A DNA stretch of 64,000 nt, taken from assembly GCF_036323735.1 (NCBI RefSeq), contig NC_086028.1, positions 43,754,501-43,818,500 on the forward strand, in the 5' to 3' direction. Source of the DNA: Rattus norvegicus (lineage: Eukaryota; Chordata; Mammalia; Rodentia; Muridae). This document shows, in pieces, positions 12,101 to 24,036 of the stretch (its first letter is position 1; each line of letters opens with the position of its first letter). The notes beneath the pieces were generated by a model. The model had not been told where the DNA came from. It did not search any database and saw only the letters and a program-made list of their open reading frames with translations. The translations under genes and the position numbers were made by a program.

Positions 12101-14135
12101 CATTTAATATTTATTTCATTTACCTAGATTTTTTTCAATTGTATATCTTTCAAGGAAAAGTGCTAATACATTGCAGTTGCCATGGATGGCAGTATCATTT
12201 CAAATATCTGAAAAATGCTTCCCATTTCCTTGTTGCCACTTTGGAACCATTTCTGTCTGTTTTCATTTATTCATGTAATATACTTCTATTATTTCTTTCA
12301 CTTCAGCCAACCCCTATCAGAACTTCAAATTTCCTATCCACTCACTTTGTCCTACCAACCCAACACAATGAACTTTCTACTAAAAAGGAAAACCAAAATC
12401 AAACAAAAAAAAAAAGTCATTGAACAAGCAGAGTCCACCTTGTGTTGCCGAGCTACACCTAAGCAGTGGCAGTTGACTTTGCTTTACATAACAGCTTGGT
12501 ACAACACTAATCTATTTCACATAGTATGTGTATTTCAAGGTGAAGTTCTCTCACAGTTATTCTATTTTTTCTCTTTCATAAAATACTATATTACAATTTT
12601 CTAGGACGCCCTCTTGACAACACTTTTAGCATCCTTTCCCATGACTTTTTTATCTGAAATTTTATGAGTTTTTAAGTCAAAGTTTGAGATTTGGAATCTT
12701 GAGAATGAGGTCTATTACTAACAGAACCATCTGCGTCCACAGAGTCTTTCTATGGGAGATCCACTCTGTAGTGTCTAGTTAATGTGATACATAAGTTGGT
12801 CTTACAACAATCATATTAAAATATAGCCAATGTAAAAAAAAAGTGGTGTGTATTAACAATGTCTCTTAGGATACTACAAAATGGAACAAAAGGTGTGATA
12901 AAATTCTTCTGTTTTTATAATTCTAACTCATACAGTTGGCCTGTTTGCTGTTTGCAAGGTCTTTTTCCTCACTACTCAATTCTCAAAACAGTAAAATGGA
13001 TGTTTCAGTTTCATGGAAATCCTACCATTACCTTTGTGATTCAGGAATGATTACTGCCTGAAGTCAGATAGTCCAGGTCAAATACATGCCAAGAAATACA
13101 ACTATTTCACGCCATTTCACCAAGTATCTAGAAATACTGTAGTCAAGGCATCATTCCCCTCCAAGTATGGAGAAGCCCAGTTTGGTGTGAATATACAACA
13201 AAAATTTCAATTCTACAGATTTTATTTAAAAGTGTTTGAACAGTAATCAAAAATGAAAGGCACTAATTTGCTTTTACTTTGTTATTTTATGTATACAGAC
13301 ATTTGATGCTATGTATGTCTGTGCAACACTTGTGTATCTAGTATAGTACCCATGGAAGACAGAATCAAGTATTAGATTCCCCTGGAACAGTGTGCAGGGA
13401 CTTGAAATAGGGCCCCCTACGAATAACCAATGTTCTTAATCCCAAAACCTTCTTTCCAACTTCACCCAATTGATCCCTTATGTCATTGTAACTATTTCCA
13501 TAAATTATTTACATGAATAAGTTAAAATTCCAGGACTGCAAACGTCTAGGCAGATAAAACAAGACCCTTAATTCTGCTTTATATTTAAAATTGAGAGGTA
13601 AAATAAAGAATCATTAAAAATTATAGTGCATTGGATCAACTCTGCTCTATTTACGTAGTCAAAAATGTGAGAGAACTTAGAGAATGTTTTCCCTGACAAG
13701 ACATAGGTTCCAATGAAGAGAATCTACTGAGGGGAAGTACATTTTTGAAAACAAAGCAGATAAACAAATTGCCATTTGCACTTTAATATTGCTGTCTTGA
13801 AAAACCTTATTGTAGTTCATAAAGATCTTGAGAAGGAAGAGCTTTCACTTCAAACCTGAGAAATGACCAGGAGAAGAAAAGGATTAATGCACGCACTGTA
13901 CATGGTTTCTTGGGTATTTATAAGTCTTACATCAGAGTATGTAACTATTATCTGTTGTGCAAAAGTAGAACAAATATAAATAACTGAAATGCTAGTTTTT
14001 ACAAACGATAACAGCATAAAACACAGGATATGAGACTCTACCCATGTAAAAAATGTCATTTTTCTCTGCAAGGACAGTCCTCACCAGACCATGACATTTC
14101 CAGATTATACTTGCTTTGCTCATTCCATCTAAGTC
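12101..14135. other. Upstream flank of receptor copy 1
   Basis: Unique-looking sequence conserved in unit 3 (53230-55287) and, from about 13150, in unit 2 (33140-34231). It should hold any receptor promoter and 5' non-coding exon, but I see no element I can assign. Confidence 0.5.
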
Positions 14136-15050
14136 ATGGGGACAGGCAACCACAGCTGTGGGACAGACTTCACCTTGGTTGGTCTATTCCAGTATGGACA
14201 CATGGACACTTTCCTCTTTACAATCATCACCCTCCTCTTTGCAGTGGCTCTCATGGGCAACATCACACTAGTCTACCTCATCAGGCTGGACCGAATACTC
14301 CACACCCCCATGTACTTCCTCCTCAGCCAGCTCTCCATCATTGACATGATGTACATCTCCACCACTGTGCCCAAGATGGCAATGAACTCCTTGTCAGACA
14401 CCAAGACCATTTCTTTTCTGGGATGTGCAATCCAAACCTTTTTATTTCTGACCCTGGGTGGGTCTGAAGCCCTCCTGTTGGGCTTCATGTCCTATGACAG
14501 GTACATAGCCATCTGTCAGCCCGTGCACTACCCTGTGCTCATGAGCAGGAAGATCTGCTGCTCTATTGTCACCAGTACATGGAGTAGTAGCTCCATCACT
14601 GCATTAATGCACATAATCTATTTATTTCAACTTCCATTATGTGGATCTAGGATTAACCACTTTTTCTGTGAGGTTCCATCTCTCCTGCCACTGGTGTGTG
14701 AAGACACGTCCCAATATGAGCATGCAGTCCTCATGAGTGGCCTTGTCATTCTGTTGTTACCCTTCCTGGCCATCCTAGCTTCCTATGCTCGGGTGTTGGT
14801 TGTATTCCAGATGGGTTCAGGGAAGGGACAGAGTAGAGCAGTGTCCACCTGCTCCTCCCACTTGACTGTGGCCAGCCTGTTCTACATCACTACTCTCTCC
14901 ACCTACACCCAACCACACACTTTGCATTCTCCTGGGAGGGACAAAGTGGTAGCTGTGATCTACTCAATTGTCACCCATGTTTTGAACCCGTTCATCTACA
15001 GCCTGAGGAACAAGGAGGTCATGTGGGCCCTAAAAAGACAAATGGGATGA
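14136..15050 (+). CDS. Olfactory receptor (class II, family 2-like), copy 1
   Basis: Single-exon 304-residue seven-transmembrane odorant receptor, expected in the cilia of olfactory sensory neurons and signalling through a Golf-type G protein. Visible hallmarks are an N-terminal glycosylation site (N5-H6-S7), GN in TM1, LHTPMYFLL before TM2, MSYDRYIAIC after TM3, SY in TM5, a CSSH motif before TM6 and LNPFIY in TM7. The ATG at 14136 aligns with the starts of the two paralogues. By eye it shares about nine in ten residues with copy 2. It differs in three structural ways: two single valine codons are missing (near residues 173/174 and 222), and the conserved proline before LNPFIY is histidine (H281, codon 14976-14978). 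The frame is open, but these changes may weaken function. The family 2 assignment rests on remembered motif similarity; the subfamily is unsure. Confidence 0.93.
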   Translation: MGTGNHSCGTDFTLVGLFQYGHMDTFLFTIITLLFAVALMGNITLVYLIRLDRILHTPMYFLLSQLSIIDMMYISTTVPKMAMNSLSDTKTISFLGCAIQTFLFLTLGGSEALLLGFMSYDRYIAICQPVHYPVLMSRKICCSIVTSTWSSSSITALMHIIYLFQLPLCGSRINHFFCEVPSLLPLVCEDTSQYEHAVLMSGLVILLLPFLAILASYARVLVVFQMGSGKGQSRAVSTCSSHLTVASLFYITTLSTYTQPHTLHSPGRDKVVAVIYSIVTHVLNPFIYSLRNKEVMWALKRQMG

Positions 15051-16361
15051 TAGATACTGACATGAGATTTTGGGTTGCCCTCTGGACTAATCTATTGGCT
15101 GGTCTTTACACTCTCTGGGATTATTTTGAGACTGATATTTTGGTGGAAGGTCATCTGTTTGTCTCACTGACTGAACAAGAGCATGAACCTTTGCACACAC
15201 AGTATCACACTGAGTTGATGGTTTGAATCTGAATGTTGGCTCCTCAGGAGATGGAAGGGCTTTGTCTGTGGATCTGGAATCTTTGGCTTCCTATCAGGAC
15301 GGGTTGGCTTTCCACAGAGCCTTCTGCCCTGCTGCCAGGCACCATGATTCTCAGCCTGTGTAAGTCAATACAAGTGCCTGGTCTACACTCATCTCCCTCT
15401 GATCTGGAAGCTATTTCTGCAGTTTTTAAGTACACCTTATATGTGTAGATATTTTACATGAATATCACTATTTCATTGGTTTATCTTTGTAGCCAAAAGA
15501 GTTATTTAATAGTATGAGTCTCCTTTTATAATGTGACATATCTGAAGAAATGGAAATGAATTCTGAAAGAAATGGAGAGGGAGTCAACTTAATGCTTGCT
15601 CTGATGATAATATGACTATTATCACCTGAAAAAGATTTCCAAGATCTTAAAGGGGTTTGCAACCCAATAAGAAAAACAACAATATCAACTTACCTTATCC
15701 CTCTGAGTACCCAGGAGGCTATCCACCAGCTTAAAAGTACACGCGAAGGGATCCATGGCTCCATTCATATATGTACCACAGGATGGCATTGTCTGGCAAA
15801 AAAAGGAAGAGAGGCCCTTGGTCCTGTGAAGCCTCAATACTCAGGTGTAGAGAAATGCCACGGTTGGGAGTAGGTGTGTGGGCAGGGAGTACCCTCATAG
15901 ATACAAGTGGTTCAGGAAGAGTTAGGGGGTTCTGGAGGGGAAGAGAGGCAAGGGGATAACATTTGAAATATAAATACATAAAATATCAATAAAAAGATAT
16001 TCATGCTCTTTTAAGCTGTTTTAAACTGTCTTCCTGACTCCCTTTGTTAATATGATTCCCAAAAATTCACTCTTTTCTTTGTACTAAACATTGTCAATAT
16101 ATCAGTCTGTCATTATACACCCTGTGTCTTTCCATGAACACATTTATGTTGGTCTTCAATGTTTCAATTTATGTTGATGACACATGCTAACTTTTATAAT
16201 AAGGGCATTTAGATAAACAGACCCAGAATAGTTCTGCTTTAGAAATGCACAGACAGTGTCTTTTGTGGTCCATGGCTAATATACAATAAATTCTGAGAGC
16301 AATGTTATTTCAAGAAATTTTGTGAATATCATTTTAGATCAAGTTTATATGTGTGGGTATT
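15051..16361. other. 3' flank of receptor copy 1
   Basis: No further gene. It is homologous to 35153-36430 and 56209-57460. A 3' UTR with polyadenylation is expected here; AATAAA-like sequence occurs near 15986 and 16286 but its use is unknown. Confidence 0.5.
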
Positions 16362-16440
16362 GCGTATGTGTGTATGTATGTATGTATGTGTGTGTGTGTG
16401 TATGTATGTATGTGTGTGTGTATGTATGTATGTATATATG
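16362..16440. repeat. (TG)n/(TATG)n microsatellite
   Basis: Interrupted TATG and TG repeats. The related unit 2 locus (36440-36502) is purer TATG. Confidence 0.93.
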
Positions 16441-16445
16441 TATCA

Positions 16446-16568
16446 CTTCTATGTAGTCTTGGCTATACTGGAGCTCCCTATGTGGAACAGAATGGCCTCA
16501 AACTCCCTAAACCTCTCTTGCCACTGCCTCCCAAGTGTTAGGATTAAAGTTCTGAGCCAGCAGGCACA
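16446..16568 (-). mobile_element. B1 SINE
   Basis: Antisense B1: the complement of 'cctttaatcc…cttgggaggcag…tttgaggcc' is clear. The same copy is in unit 2 (36510-36625). Confidence 0.8.
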
Positions 16569-16808
16569 GATTTTTAAAGAACAGTCACTAGCTTTTGGTT
16601 TTCATGCAATTTGAAGTCACAGATGCTTTTGAGCCAATATGTGGATGCTGGGACTCAAACACAGGTCCTGGGGAGGAGCCATCAGTGCTCTTAACTGTTG
16701 AGCCAGCTTTCTAGGGCCCCTGCATTCTCAAGATAGTCAATCATTGTAATGTAGTCAAAGAAACAATGAATGAAAACTTCTATGCAACTAAGAACTGGTG
16801 TAAGAAAC

Positions 16809-16814
16809 ATGAGG
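16809..16814. other. Provirus target-site duplication, left
   Basis: ATGAGG, matched by 24394-24399. Unit 2 has a single related copy (CATTAGGAG) at the empty site. Confidence 0.9.
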
Positions 16815-17177
16815 TGTTGCTTCTGTTTCCAACCCGTAGAAAAGAGCGACGACACAGCATTCTTCTCAAAGCAGTTTATTCAGGAACCTTACAGCATGCA
16901 AGCAGGAATTTTTCTTTTTCTTTTTCTTTCTTTCCTCCTCAGCCCCTGAGCACACTCCCTTATATCCTTCTTCAACTCTGCCTCATCAGTCCAGTCTGCG
17001 TAATCTCAGTTCATGGGTCCAGGTCACATGGCCTGATCTTGCATCATGGTGCGCCTGCGCAGCTCTCACAATGGACGTGGCTAGTTTTGAGTGTGTGAGG
17101 AAGTCAGGTGCTAGTCATGAGACTTAGCTGCAGTCCTGGGCACCATCTTGGGTCTGCCACCACACCCGCTCCCCACA
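16815..17177 (-). repeat. Proviral 3' LTR
   Basis: 363 bp. Same layout as the 5' LTR: TATA-like complement at 16959-16966 and AATAAA complement at 16875-16880. Confidence 0.93.
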
Positions 17178-17193
17178 TCTCCCCCTTCTTTAT
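17178..17193 (-). other. Polypurine tract
   Basis: Read on the - strand, an A/G-only run (aaagaagggggaga) sits directly next to the 3' LTR, the expected plus-strand primer position. Confidence 0.85.
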
Positions 17194-17316
17194 GTTTTTG
17201 GCAGAGAGAATGCCTGTCTTAGGTTGCCCCCTATAGCAATGCCCCTTACCCGTCATCGGGAAACAAACAGCTTAGGTTTGATCCCTGTCTTAGGTTGGTG
17301 ACATGCCCAGGGAGTC

Positions 17317-18880
17317 TTATCCGTCATTGACTACTTCTCTAGCATGCCAAGCCACACTTGAGGAGACTGTCCCATCTCCACCACTGCAAAAGCCTGTTTT
17401 CATTAAGGCTTGAGTTCTGCACTGACGGCAGAACTCATGTATACAGAACATGCACCAAAAGGCCAGGCACAGGGCAAGTCCAGCAAGTACAGCCCATTCT
17501 TTCAGCCGTGAGGCAGCGGCAGCGATCCAATCGGCCAGTCCTCCAGCTAAGGACACGTCCACTTGGGTGGAGTTGATATGGATGATGGATTGTCTCAATT
17601 CCCGAACTAGTCCATCAAAATGTTGAAACCAATTTCCTATAAGATACTGAGATATATTACGGGGTAACTGAGCAGCACGACTGACATTCACAAATGGTAT
17701 GGAGGTGACACACAGTCCTGAATATTTCCACTCACAAAACAATTGCATTAACTCCACCATAATATCTCCTTGTTTCCGGAGCAAATCGACCCTTTGATAC
17801 AGCAACAAAATTCCCACTTTCAACTGACTATTAATATTACCCTGAATATCCAAAGCTTCTGCAATACCTGCCGATAGTTATTTACAGCTACCGCAGTCTG
17901 TACTATGGAGGTAAGGGATATGGCCGCAGCAATGGCTGCAGTGGCAGAAACTGCTATAGCAGTAACAATGGTTGCAGTAATGCCAAAATCACTTTTTGGC
18001 CTAAACAAAGTCATAGCAGATGGAGCCTGAACAGGCCAGGGTACAAAGTGAGGCATCCTAGTCACAACAGCCAAAGAATATGCGGATGCATTCCAACACA
18101 TGCTATAATAACAATTACCATTACTGCAATTTAAAGTCTTATCATCATAACTACCATTATAAATAATAAACACAAAAGGAGGCCACATACAGACAGGCAT
18201 AGCCTTAAATGTAACATTTTGCCCTCCAGCACATTGAGATACAGAGGTCTCAAACCCTATAGACCCATTCCAATGAAAGCTTGCATTACCGCAACCCCCT
18301 CCCATCAACATACTCAGAGCGGAAAGATCTGTGCAACTGCCATTCACCCAACACAACAACCACACATCAAAAGGATTACTAGCTACTGCCTGAGCTGGAT
18401 TTTGATATGTCCAATTATATCCTGAAAATGAGCTATTATGGCCTGTGCTAATATAAGGAGAAAAGGTAAAATAATTCTTTACAGCCCAAGCTGCGTTTCT
18501 CGCCTGACACCCAGTCCAAGGTGGAAGGGAATCACAGGTACCCTTGCAAAAGGGAGCCCATCTAGATTGAGAAGCTATGCTAGCATTGCCTTTGAAAATC
18601 ATGGCAGGCCACGCTCCTTGAGTCCATGTGTCATTAGCTCTGGTAGTAATATTAATTGGCATATCAAACCATGCTGCTGACTGATTATACAACTGAATGC
18701 AATCACTATTCTGAGAAGTATTAGAGATCATCTGAAAGCATAGCAATCCTTCTAACTAAAGCCGCATCAAATCATTTATAGGCACTATATTCCCATCCCA
18801 GGGTAGGAAGGGTAGCCTTAGCGAAGCATTAGAGGAAAAAAATCGGGGGAACACTTGCGCCGAATGCGTCAGCGGCAGGG
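17317..18880 (-). pseudogene. env: Proviral env, broken
   Basis: Envelope glycoprotein remnant. The surface part (about 18000-18880) is rich in N-X-S/T sites and cysteines. A hydrophobic alanine/isoleucine-rich stretch at about 17900-18000 looks like the fusion peptide. The transmembrane subunit (17317-17853) has a C-X7-C loop rather than CX6CC and a membrane anchor near 17435-17500. This fits an MMTV/HERV-K-like envelope, not a type-D one. Damage: at least one stop upstream of 18746, and a frameshift where the two long frames overlap (17820-17853). The surface part seems short for the group, which may reflect a deletion. Confidence 0.85.
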
Positions 18881-18918
18881 GCTTGGGAAACACGGATAAA
18901 AGCCCTTAGCGTAGGTCT

Positions 18919-21509
18919 TCAGCCATCACCACAGGAAGCATCACCAACACTAGGAACATCCATAGTATCCTCCTTCCGTTCATCTTGGACTGCTCTGGTC
19001 AGCCTCTCCAGGACCCACAGTGGCTGCTGATGATCCTGGGGAAACACACAAACAGACCCTCTTGCCCAAACCAACACTGGATCAGGGCCCTGCCAAGTAC
19101 CAGTTAGAACGTCCTTCCACATGACCATGCCTTTTGAAGAAGCATCAGGATTGCTGTGATGCTCGGCTGTGACCCGCCCATGTTTGTCCTCATTCAAAAA
19201 ATTCAAGGTAAAAAGGGCAATGGCTAATCTTTCCCTAGTGGTGGAGCCAGCAGAGGCAATTCCCCCCTTTTTTTTAATTAAGTATTCCTTTTAGGGTGCA
19301 ATGGGCTTGTTCAATAATGCCCTGCCCCTGAGGGTTGTAGGGCAACCCATGAGTCAATCGAATACCCATCATTTTACAAAAGGACACAAAAGAAGCAGAA
19401 GTATAGGCTGGCCCATTATCAGTTTTCAATTCTTTAGGCTGCCCCCAGGCGCCCCAAGCTTCAAAACAATGTGCAATCACATGACACGCCTTCTCTCCTG
19501 TATATAGAGAGGCAAAAACAATTCCAGAAGCTATATCGATGGAAACATGAAGATATTTTAACTTTCCAAATTCTGGAAAGTGGGTAACATCCATTTGCCA
19601 TAGGTGTAGAGGGTGCAACACACATGGATTGACCCCAACCCCAATCTGAGGTAATAACAGGGCACATTTTTGGCACATTTTTACAACATCTCTCACCTCT
19701 GCACAAGAAATTTTAAATCAGGAGGACAAGGTCTTGGAGTTAGCATGAAAATGTGAATGAAAATCTCGGGCCAATGTAACAGGTGAAGCAATGAAGAAGG
19801 TCATGCATGTCCTAGATGCTTTATCTACAATATCATTCCCCTCATCCAGGGGTCCAGGCAATCCGGTATGAGCACGAATGTGTTGTACAAAAAAGGGTGA
19901 GGATCTCTTTAAAATTAAATCACATAAGGTAACAACTAAATTTCCAATGGTAGATTTTAAATTAACTTTGCCCACCACTTCCAAACAGAGTAACATATTA
20001 ACAACATATTGGCTATCAGAAATCAAATTAAAAGGACCTGGAAATAATTCAAACACCTTAATCACAGTTTGTAACTCAATAACCTGGGGTGATGCAGGGG
20101 GAAATTGTATGGTAACTGGTGAGGACCCTGCCACCAAATATGCTCCCTGTCCTGTCTTTGAGCCATCTGTAAAGATAAGCGGAGCATCCAGTAAAGGATT
20201 TTTTGAAGTAATATGAGAAAAATCACAGGATGAGCTGTAGGCAGTTGTAGGATTGGATCTTTGGGAAAGTGATTATCAAAGTTGCCCTGAAAACTGCACC
20301 TCACAATAGCCCAATCGTTTATTGAGGCTGACAACACTTCCAGCTGCTTTACATTATAGGGAACTATCGAATCCTTTGGTGGGATGCCAAAGTACTGTAT
20401 ACATTGCTGAATGCCAAGCAAGGCTAACTGAGCCACTGAGGTGGGATAATGAACAAGTGTTTTGGCTGGGGATATCTTTGGATGTATCCAGAGCAAGGGA
20501 GCTCCCTGCCATAAGACCCCCATTGGCTGTGCTTCTGTTGGCAAGATACACAGCACAATAGGCTGTGACTCATCTCGGCATTTCAAGGCAGCAACTTGAA
20601 TACCCTGCTCCACCAAATTCAAAGCTGCTCTGGCAGCGTCACTAAGATATCTGGGAGAATTCAAGTCAGTATCGCCTGGCAAAAGGTCATATAGTGGTTG
20701 CAATTGTTTATTGGTTAAAGACAAATAAAGTCAAACCTACTGAATGTCTCCCAATAATTTTTGAAAATCATTTAAGGTACATAACTTATCAGTACGAATG
20801 TGGATTTTTTTGTGGGGTCACTGAATCTGCAATTATATTTGTCCCTAAATAGTTTACTATTAAGTCTTTTTGTACCTTTTCCGGGGCCACAACTAAATTC
20901 CTTTCCTGTAGCTGTGTAACCACAAAGCTATATGCTTCATCAAACAACTCCTCTCTGGGAGCTGCAATAAGGATGTCATCCATGTAATGATAACATTTCA
21001 CCTTAGGAAATCTCTGTCTAACCCCTTTTAAGGCTGTGTCAACATATAATTGACACATAGTAGGACTATTTGCCATACCCTGTGGCAGAACCGTCCATTC
21101 AAATCTTTTATCAGACTCATCATGATTTTGAGAAGGGACAGTGAAGGCAAACCTAACCATATCATTCTGATGTAAAGGAATAGAGAAAAAAGCAATCTTT
21201 AATATCTAAAACTATTAAAGGCCAATTTCTGGGTAAGGCAGAAGGCAATGGAAGCCCTCTCTGTACTGGTCCCATCAGAACCATTTTTCTATTTATTTCT
21301 CTCAAATCATGTAAAAGTTTCCATTTTCCTGATTTTTTCTTTATAACAAATATAGGGGTATTCCAGGGAGATGTAGAGGGTCGTAAATGGCCCAAGTCCA
21401 GCTGTTCCTGCACCAGTTCCTGGGCAACTTTCAATTTTTCTGAGGGTAGTGGCCACTGAGGAACCCACACTGGATCCTCAGTTTTCCATGTAATGGGTAG
21501 TGCATCCAC
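18919..21509 (-). pseudogene. pol: Proviral pol: RT, RNase H, integrase, broken
   Basis: RT fingers and palm lie at 21162-21509, then after a frameshift at 20789-21160 with the catalytic YMDD (codons 20975-20986) after LPQGMANSP. Thumb and connection lie at 20062-20724. RNase H is at 19718-20137, with an ISDSQYVV block and HIRAHTGLPGP. Integrase (19274-19696) keeps the DDE pattern (MDVT, TDNGPAY, and E in GIIEQAH). Its C-terminal domain at 18919-19206 shows WKDVLTG…GPDPVL. At least five frameshifts or stops make it non-functional, although most catalytic residues survive. Confidence 0.92.
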
Positions 21510-21517
21510 AGTGGCCC

Positions 21518-22283
21518 CTAGGAAAAACCCAGTCCACCACGTTCAGTCCTTTTGTGGACTGTCACTGGGGAGGCCCTTCCCTGTAATGAGCGGCCTAGCC
21601 CTCTTCCAGGGACAGAGCCCATCCTTCTCATGATATTCTGGGTCTTGGAGCTAGAGCTTCCTTCATTAGTTAAAATAAAGCCCATCTCCCTCATTAAATC
21701 CCGGTCCCACAAAGACACTGGGACAGCCAATGCATATGGCTGAAACTGGCTAGAATGTCCCTCCTCATCCTTCCAATGCAGGGAGCGAGAGCTCATTTCT
21801 GGCATTTGAGCATATCCTAATCCTCGTAAAGTTTGCTCTGACTGTTGTCTTGGCCATCCAGTGGGCCAATCCTTGATGCTGATGATGCTGCAGTCAGCGC
21901 CTGTATCGAGGAGGCCAGATATGGACTTTCCTTCAATAGACAGCTGTAATAGCAGCTGGGTCTCAAGGTCCAAGGGGCAAAAAAATGTTAGAGACCCCAG
22001 TGGAGCCAAAACCCTTGCTTCCCCATTCTAAATCTTTAGCAGGAAACTTAGAGTGATAGCTAGGTAAAAGGAGCAATTGAGCTATCCTATCCCCAGGAGA
22101 GATTGCAAGAATGCCTCGAGGGGACGACACCATTATCTTAACTTGTCTGGTAAAATCTGGATCAATCACTCCTGGATGAACTATTAATCCTTGCATGGTA
22201 ACAGAATTCCTTCCTAAAATCAAACCTATGGTGTCAACAGGTAAGGGGCCTTTAAAATCTGTATCCACCATCTGAGTTCCCAT
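21518..22283 (-). pseudogene. pro: Proviral pro: dUTPase plus aspartic protease, broken
   Basis: The first half (21963-22283) is dUTPase, with motif 3-like GVIDPDF, ISPGDRIAQL and the C-terminal GFGSTG box. The second half (21518-22009) is a retroviral aspartic protease, with catalytic LLDTGAD (DTGAD codons at 21893-21907) and a glycine-rich G-patch tail (around 21560-21620, RGLGRSLQG). The two halves are in different frames that overlap at 21963-22009, so one frameshift breaks the fusion. Each domain is otherwise open. The arrangement is diagnostic of the betaretrovirus group. Confidence 0.9.
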
Positions 22284-22291
22284 TCAAGGGA

Positions 22292-23886
22292 TCAATACGA
22301 GTCTGGTGGTGGAACTGAGGTCGAGTCCTGTGCTTCCTTTTGTTGTTCTCCAGGGCGGCCCCACTGCATCAGAGGATTCAGGTTGGGCCATCCCTCCGAT
22401 ACTGCCCCATATATTTGCGGGCCCTGGGGTTGGGGGCCCCTCAAGTTTTTTGGCCAGGCACCGGGGTTAAGTGGCTGCCCGTGAATGTCCTTAACCGACC
22501 GGCACTCATTGGCCCAGTGATTACCCTTTCTGCATTTTGGGCACAGTCCAGGCATCCTAGGCTGCTGAGGTCACTGCTTTTTGGACCCACTCAACTGTGG
22601 GCATTGGTGCTTCATGTGACCAGGCTGCCCACATTTAAAGCAGTTATTATTCTTTTGGCCGTTCTTTCCTTGGGACATCTACATGATGGCAGCAGCCAGC
22701 CCTGCATTAGTCAAAGGCCCCCCTAAGTCCCTGCAGAGCTTCATCCACACCTCCAATTCTTTATTCTTATAAGGAGTAATAGCTTGCCTACACTCTTTAG
22801 TACATTGCTCAAAGATAAGCTGTTTCAACAGGGGCATGGCAGTATCAGGATCTCCAAAAACACAGCCTCAGGCTTCCATTATCCTTGCCACAAAATCTGC
22901 AAAAGGCTCTGTGGGCCTTTGGAAGATCTTAGTCAAATTCCCACTCACCTCTCCTCTATTTGGAAGGCATTTCCATGCCCTGGTCCCTAGGGTATTGATT
23001 TGTCCATACACTTGAAGGGGATAATTGATCTGCGCCGCTATAAATCTCCCTTGTCCTAACAACATATCTTGATCCCAAGCAGGCTGCCCATTACGAGTGT
23101 TGAGCGCTGCCTGCTCAGCGGCAAACTCAATATAATATGCCTTCCAGTCCAAGTACTGGCCTGATGTCAGACAGGCATGAGCCAGATTTTGCCAATCGCT
23201 AGGAGTCATGCAAAAGTGGTGTAAGGATTCTAGCTGTGCTACTACATAAGCATCACTAACCCCATATGTATGAACTCCCTCAGCCAGCCTTTGGACAATC
23301 TTCCAGTCCAGCGGCTCATGTGTGCGATTGCCCTGCGCATCCTGAAATACAGGGAAGCATGAGCTTGCAGTTCTCTCCAGGTTTCCGAGTATAAACTATG
23401 TCCCTCTGCCCCACCTGGAGCATACGGAGGTGGATGAGGCGGCCCCGGAGCCAATGGTTCTACCTTTAGTTTCACTTTCTCTAAGCTGTCGATGATGTGT
23501 TCCATATGTCTTCCGACATTTCCCCCTCGCTAGAATTTCCTTCGGTCTCTGATTTTTGAAAACGTTCCTCCCTAACCTGATTTAGTGCCTCATTTCCCTT
23601 TTGGAGCTCCGCACCACACCTTTCCTCATCCCCTATGCAATTTTTCACTAATTTCCACACTGGCAGCACTCCTTTTGGTAAAACCCCCTGCTCCTCGGCA
23701 AACCTCAAATCTTTCCCTAATTTCTCCCAACTGGGCATTATAAGATGTCCTGTCACCAGAAACCACGGAGCAACCTGGTCCACTGCTCTTAAAAAGTTCT
23801 CTACTGTTTCTTTCTTTAGCCTGATTCCTTTCGCTTTTAACAAATCCTTAAGGGCTTGGCAAACTGTCTGATGTTGAGTTCCCCAT
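22292..23886 (-). pseudogene. gag: Proviral gag, broken
   Basis: Structural polyprotein. An ATG at 23886 followed by GGG (a myristoylation-type Met-Gly start) opens a frame that shifts after about a dozen codons. Matrix-like sequence follows (23481-23843), with a GI..KK…F.RAV..V.PWF pattern typical of betaretroviral matrix. Capsid-like sequence lies at 22868-23209, and the nucleocapsid has two CX2CX4HX4C zinc knuckles (22601-22642 and 22502-22543). At least three frameshifts or stops separate the pieces. The order and both zinc knuckles make the identity firm. Confidence 0.9.
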
Positions 23887-24016
23887 TGTGCTTGGTGCGA
23901 CTTGTCCCAAAACTTGGAACTTTATAGTCTCAATTCGAGAGCTTTTCTCATCCCACTTACCTGGGAACTTACCGGCTAGCCGCCCTGACCGCAATGAGTT
24001 CTGAATGAGGAGGAGG

Positions 24017-24034
24017 GTCCCCAACGGGCCACCA
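24017..24034 (-). other. Proviral primer-binding site
   Basis: Two bases inside the 5' LTR the - strand reads TGGTGGCCCGTTGGGGAC. It begins TGG, as tRNA-primed sites do. It does not match the lysine or phenylalanine tRNA sites I know for rodent class II elements. Confidence 0.6.
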
Positions 24035-24036
24035 CA

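Noticed and set aside
20322..20561. + strand frames across the provirus (also 17358-17576, 18219-18680, 19878-20216, 22340-22726)
   Set aside because: They are antisense to proviral genes that are clearly on the - strand.
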